Source: Desulfuromonadaceae bacterium
GTDB lineage: Bacteria > Desulfobacterota > Desulfuromonadia > Desulfuromonadales > Geopsychrobacteraceae
NCBI GenBank assembly: GCA_013138655.1
Contig: WTCI01000045.1
Location: 1-15,765 of the forward strand
Direction: 5' to 3'
DNA: 15,765 bases
The notes below the pieces were generated by a model. The model was not told the DNA's origin, did not search any database, and worked only from the letters and a program-made list of their open reading frames with translations. Position numbers and translations under genes: made by a program. Of this stretch, positions 1-11,100 are shown piece after piece (within the stretch, counting starts at the first letter, position 1; every line of letters starts with the position of its first letter).

Positions 1-3000
1 CAGCGCTGAGCCTGTTGTCGAAAAATGCCGGTCAAAACAGCTGGAGTACCCCGGATGGCAGTTTCTTTGCCCGCGGGGAATCCGCCGGGAACCTGGCGAT
101 GTTGTTTCCGGGGCAAGGGGCTCAGTATCCGGGCATGCTCAGGGACCTGGCGATCCAGTTTCCCCAATTTTTAAATGTCTTGCAGGTTGCAGATAACACT
201 CTTGCTGACAGGATGGATGGTCAGCTTTCAGGCCTGATCTATCCCCAACCAACGTTCGATGAACAGGCCCGAAGTGCCGTTGAGTCACACTTGCGCCAGA
301 CTGAGAACGCCCAACCGGCTCTCGGTGCGGTCAGCCTCGGTGCCAAGGCGGTGTTGGCAGGCTTCGGGATCAGTGCGGATGCTTATGCCGGTCACAGTTA
401 TGGGGAACTGACGGCTCTCTGTGCAGGCGGGGTCGTTGACCGGCCGACCCTGTTTGAGCTTTCGCGACTGCGGGGAGAATTGATGGCTGCCGGGCAGGGG
501 GACCTTGGTTCAATGCTCGCCGTTTCCGCCCCCTTGTCTCAGATAGAAACTGTTCTTGCTGAGGAACAATTGGATCTGGTTCTGGCCAACCGGAACACGC
601 CTGAACAGGGTGTTCTTTCCGGCGCAACCCGTGAAATTGAAAAAGCTGCATCGGTCCTGGAAAGACGGGGATTAAGATTCAAGCAACTTGCTGTTTCTGC
701 CGCTTTTCACAGTGCGCTGGTGGCAGGAGCCAGTGAGCCTTTTGCTGCGGCACTGTCAGATAAGTTGTTCGCCAAAGCAACAGCGAGTGTTTATTCGAAT
801 ACCACCGGCAAAATTTATCCGGCGGCAGAAAAGAATGCCAAAGAGTTACTCGCCGAACAGCTGGCAAAGCCGGTTGATTTTGTTGCGGAAATCGAAAATA
901 TGTACCGGGCGGGAATCCGGACCTTTGTCGAGGTCGGCCCCGGTGCCCGCATGACCGGGATGGTCAAGGCCATTTTGGGCGAACGTGAACATCATGCTTT
1001 TGCCATCGATTCATCAAACGGCCGGCGCTCGGGGATTCATGACCTGGCGCGTGTCCTTGCCCAACTGGCGACCCTGGGCTACAACGTCAAACTTGATCTC
1101 TGGGATGAGGGGTACCTGACCGGTGTAGAACAGAAACCGGACAAAAAACCTGGAATGACCGTCGCTATTTGTGGTGCCAACTATTTTAAGCCACCGAAAA
1201 AACGGCCCCCGATCAAGGAAAAGATCGCTGCTACAGCTGTCGCCCCTGCTGTATCGCAGGAGCGGAAGTCACCGCCTGAGACTGCTTCCCAGCCGGATTT
1301 GCAGGCACCCGGAATTTCTGCAAGCACTCCTGTGTTGCAGGATGCTTTGCGCATGACCCAGCAGAGTCTGCAGACATTGCAAAGTTTGCAGGAACAGACG
1401 GCAAGATTGCATCAGCAATTTCTTGAAGGGCAGCAGGCAGCGACCCAGTCATTTTTTAAACTGGTTGAGCAACAACGCCAGCTGGTTCAAGGTGTGCCGA
1501 CGAGCAATATTCCCCTGCCGACAGTGGTAACAACAGCCATTGCTCCCAGCCAGGAACCTGTCGTTACAATACCTCCCGCTGAAACTGAAATAACTGCACC
1601 CGTCGCAGAGGTCACTGCATCGGCGGCTCACTTCTCTGACGGGAAAGTTGCCGATGTTCTGTTAGAGGTGATTGCCGAGAAGACCGGCTATCCGGTGGAG
1701 ATGCTGGAACTTGAGATGGCCCTGGATACCGACCTGGGGATCGATTCGATCAAACGGGTGGAAATCCTCTCGGCTCTCCAGGAGAAGTTGCCCGAAGCTC
1801 CGGCAGTCAAGCCCGAAGATCTCGGGGTATTACAGACTCTTGGCCAGATTGTTGACCACCTGAACGCCGGCATGCCGGCAACGGGGACAGCGCCTGAGAA
1901 TAGTGCCGTCACGACGACAGCTCTGGATAGTCAGAAAGTTTCTTCGGCGTTGTTGGACGTGATTGCCGAGAAGACCGGTTATCCGGTGGAGATGCTGGAA
2001 CTTGAGATGGCCCTGGATACCGACCTGGGGATCGATTCGATCAAACGGGTGGAAATCCTCTCGGCACTTCAGGAAAGGCTTCCGGACGCCCCGGCCGTAA
2101 AGCCGGAAGATTTGGGGGTATTACAGACCCTCGGCCAGATCGTCGAGCACCTGAACTCAGGCGTGCTGAATGTCCAGTCGATATCGATGGCGGCAACGAC
2201 CGAGACGGCGGGCCATATGGACAACAGCCGGATTGCCCCCATCCTGTTAGAGGTCATTGCCGAGAAGACCGGTTATCCGGTGGAGATGCTGGAACTTGAG
2301 ATGGCCCTGGATACCGACCTGGGGATCGATTCGATCAAGCGGGTGGAAATCCTCTCGGCACTTCAGGAAAGGCTTCCGGACGCTCCGGCAGTGAAGCCGG
2401 AAGATTTGGCGGTGCTACAGACCTTGGGGCAAATTGTGGCACATTTGTCGGCGGGTGATCGTCAGGCGGTTTCTGCGAGTGCACCGACGGTCCCACAGTT
2501 GGGCCAGATTGATCGTGCCACAGTGGCGACAACTTTACTGGACGTGATTGCCGAGAAGACCGGTTACCCGGTGGAGATGCTGGAACTTGAGATGGCCCTG
2601 GATACCGACTTGGGGGTCGATTCGATCAAACGGGTGGAAATCCTCTCAGCGTTGCAGGAAAGACTTCCCGGTGCGCCGGCCATCAAACCTGAACATTTGG
2701 GAACCTTACAGACGGTGGCTCAAATTGTCGATTTCCTGGCCAGCGTGGCCGCGCCAACGACAGTTTCCACCTCTGCAGCTTCGGCTGAAACTGCGACCGG
2801 CACCGGGATTGACCGGCAGGTTTTGAAATTGGTGCCCCTGCCGACCGGTCCTGAGCGTTCCCGGTTCGAGCTTATCCCGGGGTCGGAGATCTGGGTGGCC
2901 GGGGAGCAGTCAGGACTCGCGGAGCGCATCTGTCAAGAATTTACAAGCCGTGGATTGAATGCTCATCAGGTGAATTTGACTGAGATTGACTCCCTTGTGC

Positions 3001-5174
3001 CACCACAAAATCTGGCAGGGTTGATCATATTAAGCCCGGTGTCGGGTGCAGATCACCAGTTTCTGAAAAATTCTTTCCGCTTACTGCAGCGGGTTGAGCC
3101 GGTGTTAACTGCCGGTGCTGAAAAACAGCCTGCCTTGTTGGCGACCATATCCCGGGTGAGTGGTGGTTTCGGTGTGATAGCCACCGAAAAAATCGCCGAT
3201 CCACTCTCAGGCGGGCTCGCCGGTCTGTGTAAAACGGCCGCCCACGAATGGCCGAAAGTCCACTGCAAAGCACTTGACCTGACTCCTGATCTGGAGATCA
3301 CAGACACGCTGGTGGAATCAATCGTTCAGGAACTGTTCACAGACGGGCCGCGGGAAGTCGGCATCAGTGCCAAGGGTTTGCAAACTCTGAAACTGTCAGC
3401 GTCTCCGGTTACGGCAGACGGCTTGTCGGTCCCGGTGGTAAAGGACGATCTCGTGATTATCAGTGGCGGAGCCCGTGGGGTCACGGCGCAAGTTGCGCTG
3501 GCTCTGGCCGAAGCCAGTCAGGCAACCTTGCTGTTGCTCGGACGCAGTCCGCTGCCTGACTCTGAGCCGGACTGGTTGCAAGGGCTGACAACCGAAACAG
3601 AAATTAAGCAGGCGGTGATGGCCAATGCCGCAACGCCACTCAAGCCCAAAGATGTCGCACAACGCTATCTGCAGATCAGTGGTCAGCGTGAAGTGCGGGA
3701 GAATGTCGCCCGCATCGAAGCTGCCGGCAGCCGGGTTATTTATCGCTCAGTTGATCTGCGTCAGAGCGCTGCTGTTGTGACTGTTGTTGACGAGGCACGT
3801 CGGCTATACGGGCCTGTCAAAGGCTTGATCCATGGTGCCGGGGTGCTGGCTGACCGTTTGATCAAGGACCAGACAGTTGAACAATTTGAGTCTGTTTATG
3901 CGACCAAAGTTGAAGGGCTGGATCATCTCCTCTCTGCTGTTGCCGATGACCCGTTGAATTTTATGGTGATGTTCTCCTCATCGACCGGACGCTTCGGCAG
4001 AACCGGACAGGTTGCTTATGCCGTCGCCAATGAGGTGCTGAATAAAATCGCTCAACAACAGGCCCAGTTGCGTCCCGATTGTCGGGTTCTTTCCCTGAAC
4101 TGGGGCCCTTGGGACGGTGGGATGGTGACCCCTGAGTTGAAAAAGGTTTTCGCCCGGGAAGGCATTGCGGTGATTGATCTGCGGGCAGGTGCCGAATACC
4201 TGGTTGAAGAAATTTCCACCCCGGCCGGTGGTCCGGTTGAGCTGGTGGTACTCGGCGGAGGGGAAGAGATTCAGAGCGAAACCGCAGGACAACCTCCACA
4301 GAATATTTACATCTCCAAGGCATTTGATCTCGACCTCAGCGTTGCACAGTATCCGTTTCTCAAATCGCATGTGCTCGATGGTAAAGCGGTTCTGCCTATG
4401 GCGGTCATTATTGAGTGGATGGCGCATGGTGCCATTCACAACAACCCCGGACTCAGGTTCCATGGTTTTAACGACATGCGTGTTCTCAAGGGGGTTATCC
4501 TGGAACCGGGACAAAGTAACAATCTGCAGGTCATGACCGGTAAGGCGATCAAGAGCGACGGGGTGCATGTTGTTCCGGTTGCGCTGTCCGGAATGACGGC
4601 TTCGGGGCAACCGTTCGTGCATGCCCGGGCGAAAATCGTTCTGGCGGCAAAACTGCCTGTTGGTAAAGCTCCGCTGGAACCGCTTGAATTGCCTGCATAC
4701 GCGAGGTCAATCGAAGAAATTTATATGTCTGACCGACTGTTCCACGGCACAGATTTCCAGGCAATCAGGGAAGTGCTCGGCTGTTCTGATGCCGGTATCA
4801 GCGCCCTGGTTTGTCCGGCTCCACAGCCGACGGAGTGGATTCAACAACCGTTGAGAAACTCCTGGTTGGCTGATCCGCTGGCCATCGACAGCAGTTTTCA
4901 ATTGATGATTCTCTGGAGTTTTGAACGCTATGGTGCCGGGTCTCTGCCGGTTTTTGTGGATCGATACCGTCAATACCGGGAATGTTATCCGGAAAACGGA
5001 GTCGAAATTCGCGTTCGAGTCACTGCGCAGGATGCCCATAAGGCCTCTGCAGACATCGATTTTCTTGATCCGCTAAGCGGCACACTGGTGGCACGTATCG
5101 AAGGGTACGAATGCGTCATTGATGCTTCACTCAATGCAAGCTTTCAACGGAATAAACTGCTGGGAGTTGCCTGA
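1..5174 (+). CDS. pfaA: PfaA/Pfa2-like PUFA synthase subunit, 5' partial: (KS missing)-MAT-ACPx4-KR-DH
   Basis: Iterative PUFA synthase subunit, cytosolic, carrying the growing chain from malonyl units. The frame is open to the window edge (codons start at position 3), so the TTG at 15 is not the true start; the family has a ketosynthase of about 450 residues before this point. Residues are numbered from nt 15. MAT about 27-345: GHSYGE with Ser128, malonate-binding Arg153 in RLRGELM, His232 in AAFHS, and EVGPG near the end. A Gln-rich helical linker covers about 443-493. Four ACPs carry DSIKR serines at 578, 675, 773 and 870. A structural then catalytic KR covers about 930-1400, with GGARGVTA near 1151 and Tyr1335 in AYAVAN. 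A polyketide-type DH covers about 1430-1700, with HxxxGxxxxP His1452 and DxxxQ Asp1625. All key residues seen are intact. The next gene starts 2 nt later, so the two are surely co-transcribed. Confidence 0.93.
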   Translation, partial: ALSLLSKNAGQNSWSTPDGSFFARGESAGNLAMLFPGQGAQYPGMLRDLAIQFPQFLNVLQVADNTLADRMDGQLSGLIYPQPTFDEQARSAVESHLRQTENAQPALGAVSLGAKAVLAGFGISADAYAGHSYGELTALCAGGVVDRPTLFELSRLRGELMAAGQGDLGSMLAVSAPLSQIETVLAEEQLDLVLANRNTPEQGVLSGATREIEKAASVLERRGLRFKQLAVSAAFHSALVAGASEPFAAALSDKLFAKATASVYSNTTGKIYPAAEKNAKELLAEQLAKPVDFVAEIENMYRAGIRTFVEVGPGARMTGMVKAILGEREHHAFAIDSSNGRRSGIHDLARVLAQLATLGYNVKLDLWDEGYLTGVEQKPDKKPGMTVAICGANYFKPPKKRPPIKEKIAATAVAPAVSQERKSPPETASQPDLQAPGISASTPVLQDALRMTQQSLQTLQSLQEQTARLHQQFLEGQQAATQSFFKLVEQQRQLVQGVPTSNIPLPTVVTTAIAPSQEPVVTIPPAETEITAPVAEVTASAAHFSDGKVADVLLEVIAEKTGYPVEMLELEMALDTDLGIDSIKRVEILSALQEKLPEAPAVKPEDLGVLQTLGQIVDHLNAGMPATGTAPENSAVTTTALDSQKVSSALLDVIAEKTGYPVEMLELEMALDTDLGIDSIKRVEILSALQERLPDAPAVKPEDLGVLQTLGQIVEHLNSGVLNVQSISMAATTETAGHMDNSRIAPILLEVIAEKTGYPVEMLELEMALDTDLGIDSIKRVEILSALQERLPDAPAVKPEDLAVLQTLGQIVAHLSAGDRQAVSASAPTVPQLGQIDRATVATTLLDVIAEKTGYPVEMLELEMALDTDLGVDSIKRVEILSALQERLPGAPAIKPEHLGTLQTVAQIVDFLASVAAPTTVSTSAASAETATGTGIDRQVLKLVPLPTGPERSRFELIPGSEIWVAGEQSGLAERICQEFTSRGLNAHQVNLTEIDSLVPPQNLAGLIILSPVSGADHQFLKNSFRLLQRVEPVLTAGAEKQPALLATISRVSGGFGVIATEKIADPLSGGLAGLCKTAAHEWPKVHCKALDLTPDLEITDTLVESIVQELFTDGPREVGISAKGLQTLKLSASPVTADGLSVPVVKDDLVIISGGARGVTAQVALALAEASQATLLLLGRSPLPDSEPDWLQGLTTETEIKQAVMANAATPLKPKDVAQRYLQISGQREVRENVARIEAAGSRVIYRSVDLRQSAAVVTVVDEARRLYGPVKGLIHGAGVLADRLIKDQTVEQFESVYATKVEGLDHLLSAVADDPLNFMVMFSSSTGRFGRTGQVAYAVANEVLNKIAQQQAQLRPDCRVLSLNWGPWDGGMVTPELKKVFAREGIAVIDLRAGAEYLVEEISTPAGGPVELVVLGGGEEIQSETAGQPPQNIYISKAFDLDLSVAQYPFLKSHVLDGKAVLPMAVIIEWMAHGAIHNNPGLRFHGFNDMRVLKGVILEPGQSNNLQVMTGKAIKSDGVHVVPVALSGMTASGQPFVHARAKIVLAAKLPVGKAPLEPLELPAYARSIEEIYMSDRLFHGTDFQAIREVLGCSDAGISALVCPAPQPTEWIQQPLRNSWLADPLAIDSSFQLMILWSFERYGAGSLPVFVDRYRQYRECYPENGVEIRVRVTAQDAHKASADIDFLDPLSGTLVARIEGYECVIDASLNASFQRNKLLGVA
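1671..2650 (+). repeat. Four tandem, near-identical ACP-coding repeats
   Basis: The 104-bp cores lie at 1671-1774, 1962-2065, 2256-2359 and 2547-2650, a period of 291-294 bp. Each codes for the front of an acyl carrier protein domain ending in LGIDSIKR or, in copy 4, LGVDSIKR; the Ser codons that would carry phosphopantetheine are at 1746, 2037, 2331 and 2622. By eye, copies 1 and 2 differ at one base in the core, copies 2 and 3 at one, and copy 4 differs from copy 2 at about four. Copies 2 and 3 also stay similar beyond the core. The linkers between copies are Ala/Thr/Ser/Pro-rich and diverged. Tandem ACPs are the hallmark of PUFA synthases, where the number of copies is known to affect yield rather than product identity. 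Confidence 0.95.
5162..5166 (+). promoter_or_regulatory. Ribosome binding site for the second megasynthase gene
   Basis: GGGAG lies inside the last codons of the preceding gene, 10 nt before the ATG at 5177. It supports that start and suggests translational coupling, because the upstream stop (TGA, 5172-5174) is only 2 nt away. Confidence 0.6.
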
Positions 5175-5176
5175 GC

Positions 5177-8100
5177 ATGAAGCACGGCAAGTCGGTTGCT
5201 ATTGTCGGGGTCGCTGGCATCTTTCCAAAGTCACCGACTCTGGAACAGTTTTGGGCCAACATCAAGGGGAATGTCAATACGGCGCAACTTCCTCCGTCGG
5301 GTCGCTGGTTGTTGGACCCGGATGAAGTTTATGCTTCGCAAATTGCGGCCCCCGATAAGGTTTACTCGAAAAAAGCCTGTTTCATCACTGATGAAACAGA
5401 TCCCTCCGCACTCTCTGCTCTGGCGATCGATGCCGATTTTCTCGGCAGCCTTGATCCCATGTATCGTCTGTTGCTGCAAGTTGGTCAAATGGCCTTCGTC
5501 GATGGCGTGGTTGAGGGGCTGGATCGTTCTAAAACCGGGGTCATTATCGGCAACCTGGCCTTACCGAGTGAAAAATCCTCGGCTCTGGCTCGTGAGTATC
5601 TGGGGCGGACCTTTGCGGAAAAACTGCTCGGTCCACAAACAGATCTGCCGCCGTTATCCATCAATCCATTGAACCGCTATGTGGCCGGTCTCCCCGCAGG
5701 CCTGCTTGCCAAAGCGCTCGGCCTCGGTGGAACCTGTTTCACCCTGGATGCAGCCTGTGCTTCTTCCCTCTATGCGATCAAGCTGGCGGTGGAAGAATTA
5801 GTTTCCGGTCGCGCTGATGCCATGTTGACCGGCGGCTTATCCCGTCCTGATTCCCTCTACACGCAAATGGGTTTCTCGCAGTTGCGGGCCCTGTCTCCCA
5901 GTGGAACCTGTTCTCCCTTCGACAAGCAGGGGAATGGATTGGTGGTCGGGGAGGGGTGTGGGATGTTCCTGCTGAAGCGGACGGAAGATGCGGTTCGTGC
6001 CGGTGATCATATTTATGCAGTTATCCGCGGCATCGGCTTGTCCAACGATCTTGGGGGCAGTTTGCTGGCCCCGGTTTCGGAAGGGCAGGTGCGGGCGATG
6101 CGCGCCGCTTACCGGCAAGCGGGCTGGTCTCCGACTGATGTTGATATGATCGAATGCCATGCGACCGGAACTCCCGTAGGTGACGCGGTTGAATTTGCCA
6201 GCATGAAAACGCTTTGGGGTGAACAGGGCTGGCGGCAGGGGCAGTGTATCATCGGTTCGGTCAAGTCGAATATCGGGCATTTGCTGACCGCAGCCGGTTC
6301 CGCTGCGCTGATGAAAACATTACTGGCATTAAAACATCAATCCTTGCCGCCGACGGCAAACTTTACGGCCCCGGCAGAAGACATTGATCTCGCCGGCAGC
6401 CCTTTCGCGTTGCTCAGTACCGCAAAGCCCTGGTCAGCCCGAAAAACCGGTCAACCGAGACGAGCAGCGGTAAGTGCTTTCGGTTTCGGTGGGATCAACG
6501 CCCATCTCTTGATTGAAGAATGGCTGCCGAAAAAGGCGAAGAAAAGTTCCGTTGCTTTTCACCCGTCATACCGGCAGAAAAAACAGCCGATAGCCATTGT
6601 CGGTATGGGGACACATTTTGGGATCTGGGATACCTTACGTCGATTCCAGCATCGCGTATTCGGCAACAATGAGCCGGTTGAGCCAAAAACTCCTGAACAT
6701 TTGTGGGGTGTTGAGCAGAGTCACTGGATTCAGCAGGCAGGACTGAATAAAAGCCGTTATTGCGGTTTTTTTGTACCGGAAGTCTCCGCACCTGTCGGCA
6801 AGTACCGTATCCCACCAAGTGAACTCGCTGAGATGCTGCCACGTCAGCTGCTCATGCTCAATGTCGCCGAGCAGGCATTGAACGATGCGGGTCTGAAGAA
6901 GGAAGACTTGTTGTTCACTGGTGTGTACGTTGGGGCCGGCCTGGACTTGAATGCGACCAATTTCAGCTTCCGCTGGGGTCTGCAAAAAATGGCTGAACAC
7001 TGGGCGGAACAACTCGGCCTTGATTTGTCGTCTGCAGAGTTCGCTGATTGGGTTGACGCTCTGCGTACTGCGGCCGGACCGCCATTGTCTGCCAATCGAA
7101 CCATGGGGGCACTCGGCAGTGTCGTTGCCAGCCGGATCGCCAAGGAATTTCGCATCGGTGGGCCGAGTTTTACCCTGTCGAGTGAAGAAAACTCTGGCTT
7201 GCGAGCGCTGGAAGTCGGCATCCATGCATTACAGGAAGGTTCGATAAACCGAGCCCTGATCGGTGCCGTCGATATGGCCGGAGACCTGCGCTCGGTACTT
7301 GGTCAACAAGCTGCCGGCATTTTTTCCGCCAAAGGCAGACTGAAGCCCTTTGCGAAAGATGCCGATGGTACCGTTGTCGGTGAGGGAGCCGCGGCCGTTG
7401 TTCTCAAACGTTTAGACGATGCGAAACAGGATGGCGATCACATCTACGCTGTTGTTAAAGGTATCGGTACGGCTGTCGGCGGGGACTGTGATTGCACCAT
7501 GCCGGAACCGCAAGTCTATCTTCAGGCGCTCGAACGGACCTGTCGGAATGCCAAAATCTCACCGGCAACGGTTTCCTATCTGGAAACAGCCGGGTGTGGT
7601 GTACCGCAGCAGGATGAACTTGAAGCGAATGCCCTTGGCGCTTTTTTCGGGACGGAAGCGAATTCCACTCGTTGCTTTGTCGGCAGTGTCAAAGCGGATA
7701 TCGGGCATGCCGGAGCGGCCGCGGGATTGGCCTCGCTGGTGAAGGCAGCGCTCTGCCTTGATCGACAAATCCTGCCCCCTCTTCGCAATGTGAAAAATCT
7801 GCGTTATGAATGGATTCGGGGGAAACGCCAATTTGTCCTCCCTGAGGCAACCCAATACTGGTTGCGGAACAGCGTCGATGGACCGCGTCGAGCCCTGGTC
7901 AGTTCCTTTTCTGTCGATGGGAGCTGTTCTCATGCCCTGCTGGAATCCTGGCACGGTGCCAAAAAACTCGCGCTGCCCCGCTTTGACCGGCCACTCGGTC
8001 CGCTGCATGAAGGTCTCTTCTCCCTGGAAGCTGATACGGTCTCAGAATTAGCAGAAAAAATTGCCAAGTGTCGGGAATTTCTCGCGGCTGAATTGCCGCA

Positions 8101-11100
8101 GCAGGTTGATCAGTTGGCAGCGCGCTGGCTGCAACTGTTCCCCCCGGACCGCGCAAAGAAACTATGTCTGGCCATGGTTGCCTCAAACCCGCAGGAACTG
8201 CTTGATCAACTGGATCATGCAGCAGCGTCTTTGCAGCAGGACCCGGCGCAGGCACTCGGTCAAAATGGCGGTTTGACGCTTTCTCCGGCTGTGCGGGATC
8301 GGATTTTTTATAGCTCTGAACCCCTCGCTCCAACAGGTAAAATTGCCTTTGTTTTTCCCGGTTCCGGTAATCATTACGCCGGAATGGGTCGAGAGCTTTC
8401 TGCTCTCTGGCCGGCAGTATTTGCCCGACAGGATCTTGTGAATCAGTCCCTGGAGAAACAATATCTTCCTGAGCATTTCTGGACAGAAACTCTGCATGAA
8501 ACTATCCACGATGACCATAATGCCCTGGTGATTTCGCATGTCGCGCTCTGTACGGCGTTGAGTGACCTGGTGCGCAGTTTTGGTATTGAGCCGCAGGCGG
8601 TCAGTGGCTACAGCTTGGGGGAATCCGCTGGACTTTTCTCAGCCAAGGCTTGGCAGGATCGTGATGGGATGCTGCAGCGCCTTGAGCAATCAAGCCTTTT
8701 TACCAAGGATCTGGCCGGTGAATGTAGCGCCGCCCGGGAAAGTTGGGGGCTGTCGGGAAATGAGCGGGTGGACTGGGACTTGGGGATAGTCAATGCCCCG
8801 GCAGCGGAAGTCAGAAAAAAACTTGCCGATAAAGACCGGGCGTACCTGCTGATTGTCAACACCTATCGTGAATCGGTGGTCGGTGGGGATCGGGCTCAGG
8901 TGGAACAGTTGGTCAATGAACTCGGTTGTCATTTCATCCGTTTAAGAGGTGTCACTACGGTGCATTGCCCGGTTGTCAAGCCGGTTGCCGAAGCGTATCG
9001 GGATTTGCATCTGTTTACCACAAAACCACCGGCGAAGATAACTTTTTACAGCTGTGCTCGCGGCAAAAATTATTTTGTGAATGCCGAGTCAGCAGCCGAT
9101 GTTATTCTTGCTCAGGCTCTCGATACCATAGATTACACCCAGGTCATAGAACAGGCTTATGCAGATGGGGCCCGTATTTTTCTGGAAGTCGGGCCGGGGA
9201 ATTCCTGCAGCCGGATGATCGGCAGCATTCTTGAAGACCGACCCCATCTGACGCGTCCCGTCTGCCCTCAGGGGGTGGATGCTGCCTCGGCGGTGTTGCG
9301 TCTGCTGGCACAGTGCCTGGCAGAAAGAGTGCCGGTGGATCTAACGGCCCTCTATCCTGAAAAACCGACAATTGAGACGAAAGCTTCCCCGCAGCCGCTG
9401 ATCAAAACAAGAATTGGTGGACAGCCGTTTGCGCCGCCACTGCCGCCGAAAAATAAACCGGTGACCGTCATGCCGATCGAACCGGCGGTTGAAGAGATTG
9501 CCGTTGAGCAAGGGTCGCGAGTTGTGGCACGAGGGAATGAAGAACCGATTGCGTCAACACAAAGCGATCCCTTATTGACACAACTTGCTGAAACAGCGGC
9601 TCTGAGTTCAGAAACGCACGCAGTTTACCTGACTTTTACCCAAACCATGGAGAAGACCCTCACCGAAAACATTGCGCTGCAGATGACTTTGCTACAGCAG
9701 CTGGTCGTCAATGGTGAAGCTTTCCCGGTGGTGCAACATGAACCGCTGCTGAAATCGCCAACCCCGGAACAGCCAGCCGTAGCATCCGTTATTTCAGCGC
9801 CGGTCACAGCTGACGTTGCTTTTGACCGGGCGATGTGCATGGAGTTTGCCATCGGCTCAGTGGCCAAAATGCTGGGTCCGGAATTCGCTGAAGTCGACAC
9901 CTACCCGACTCGGGTCCGTTTGCCGGATGAGCCGTTGATGCTGGTTGACCGGATATTAACGGTCGAAGGGGAAGCGCGATCGATGACCCGTGGCCGGGTG
10001 GTCACCGAGCATGACGTGACGGCTGATCGCTGGTATCTGGACGGAGGGCGGATGCCGACCTGCATCGCCGTTGAGGCCGGTCAGGCGGATCTGTTTCTCT
10101 CCGGTTATCTGGGTATTGATTTCATCAGCAAGGGGAAGGCGGTCTACCGACTGCTCGATGCCGTGGTCACTTTTCATCGTGCCCTGCCGGTCGCCGGTGA
10201 AACGATCCATTACGATATCAAGATCGATGATTTCTTCCGCCAGGATCAAACCTACCTGTTCCGTTTCAATTTTGAAGGAACGGTCAATGGCCAACCGCTG
10301 CTGTCGATGAAAGATGGTTGTGCCGGGTTCTTTACGGCCGAGGATCTTGCTGCCGGGCAGGGGATCGTTCACACCAAGCTGGACCTGTTGCCGCAGCCCG
10401 GGACGCTGCCGGATGACTGGCAGGATCTGTTGCCCATGGCCGTGGAGAGTTATGACGAGAAACAGATTGCGGCCCTTTATGCCGGTGATTTGCCTGCTTG
10501 CTTCGGCGAGAGTTTTGCCCACCTTGCGCTTAAGCAACCCTACACGCTGCCGGGCGGCAAGCTGAAACTGGTCGACCGGGTGGTTGAACTCAATCCCCGG
10601 GGCGGTCGCTACGGCATCGGCCAGATCATTGCTGAAATGGATATCAGCCCCGACGACTGGTTCCTCACGTGCCACTTTGTTGATGATCGGGTCATGCCCG
10701 GCACCCTGATGTACGAGTGTTGCATGCACACCCTGCGTATCTACCTGCTGCGCATGGGCTGGGTCGGCGAAGAGGGGACAACCTGGTGTGAGCCGGTTCC
10801 CGGAATCGACAGCGGCCTCAAGTGTCGCGGTCAGGTTGTCGAAACAACCAGGACAGTCACTTACCAGGTCAGTATCAAGGAGCTGGGTTATGGCCCTGAG
10901 CCTTTTGCGATCGTCGATGCACTGATGTTCGCCGACGGCAAGCCGATTGTGGAAATTCCCAACATGTCGGTACGGCTGTCCGGTCTCAACCGCCGACAGG
11001 TTGAAGTTTTATGGTCAGGGCAGGGGGGGCATCAAACGACGACTCCGCCTAAACCGATTCTTTACGATACTGAGCGGATTACTGCTTTTGCCATCGGCAA

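Noticed and set aside
15..17. TTG at 15 as the start of the first gene
   Set aside because: The frame is open to the window edge, and the first residues match the linker after a PUFA-synthase ketosynthase, so the gene starts upstream.
3978..4622. Reverse-strand open frame (214 codons)
   Set aside because: It lies opposite the KR and DH domains of the first synthase; a shadow of their codon composition with no family motif.
9956..10729. Long reverse-strand open frame (257 codons)
   Set aside because: It lies wholly opposite the first FabA-like dehydratase block, whose motifs are clear on the + strand, and its translation shows no recognisable domain.
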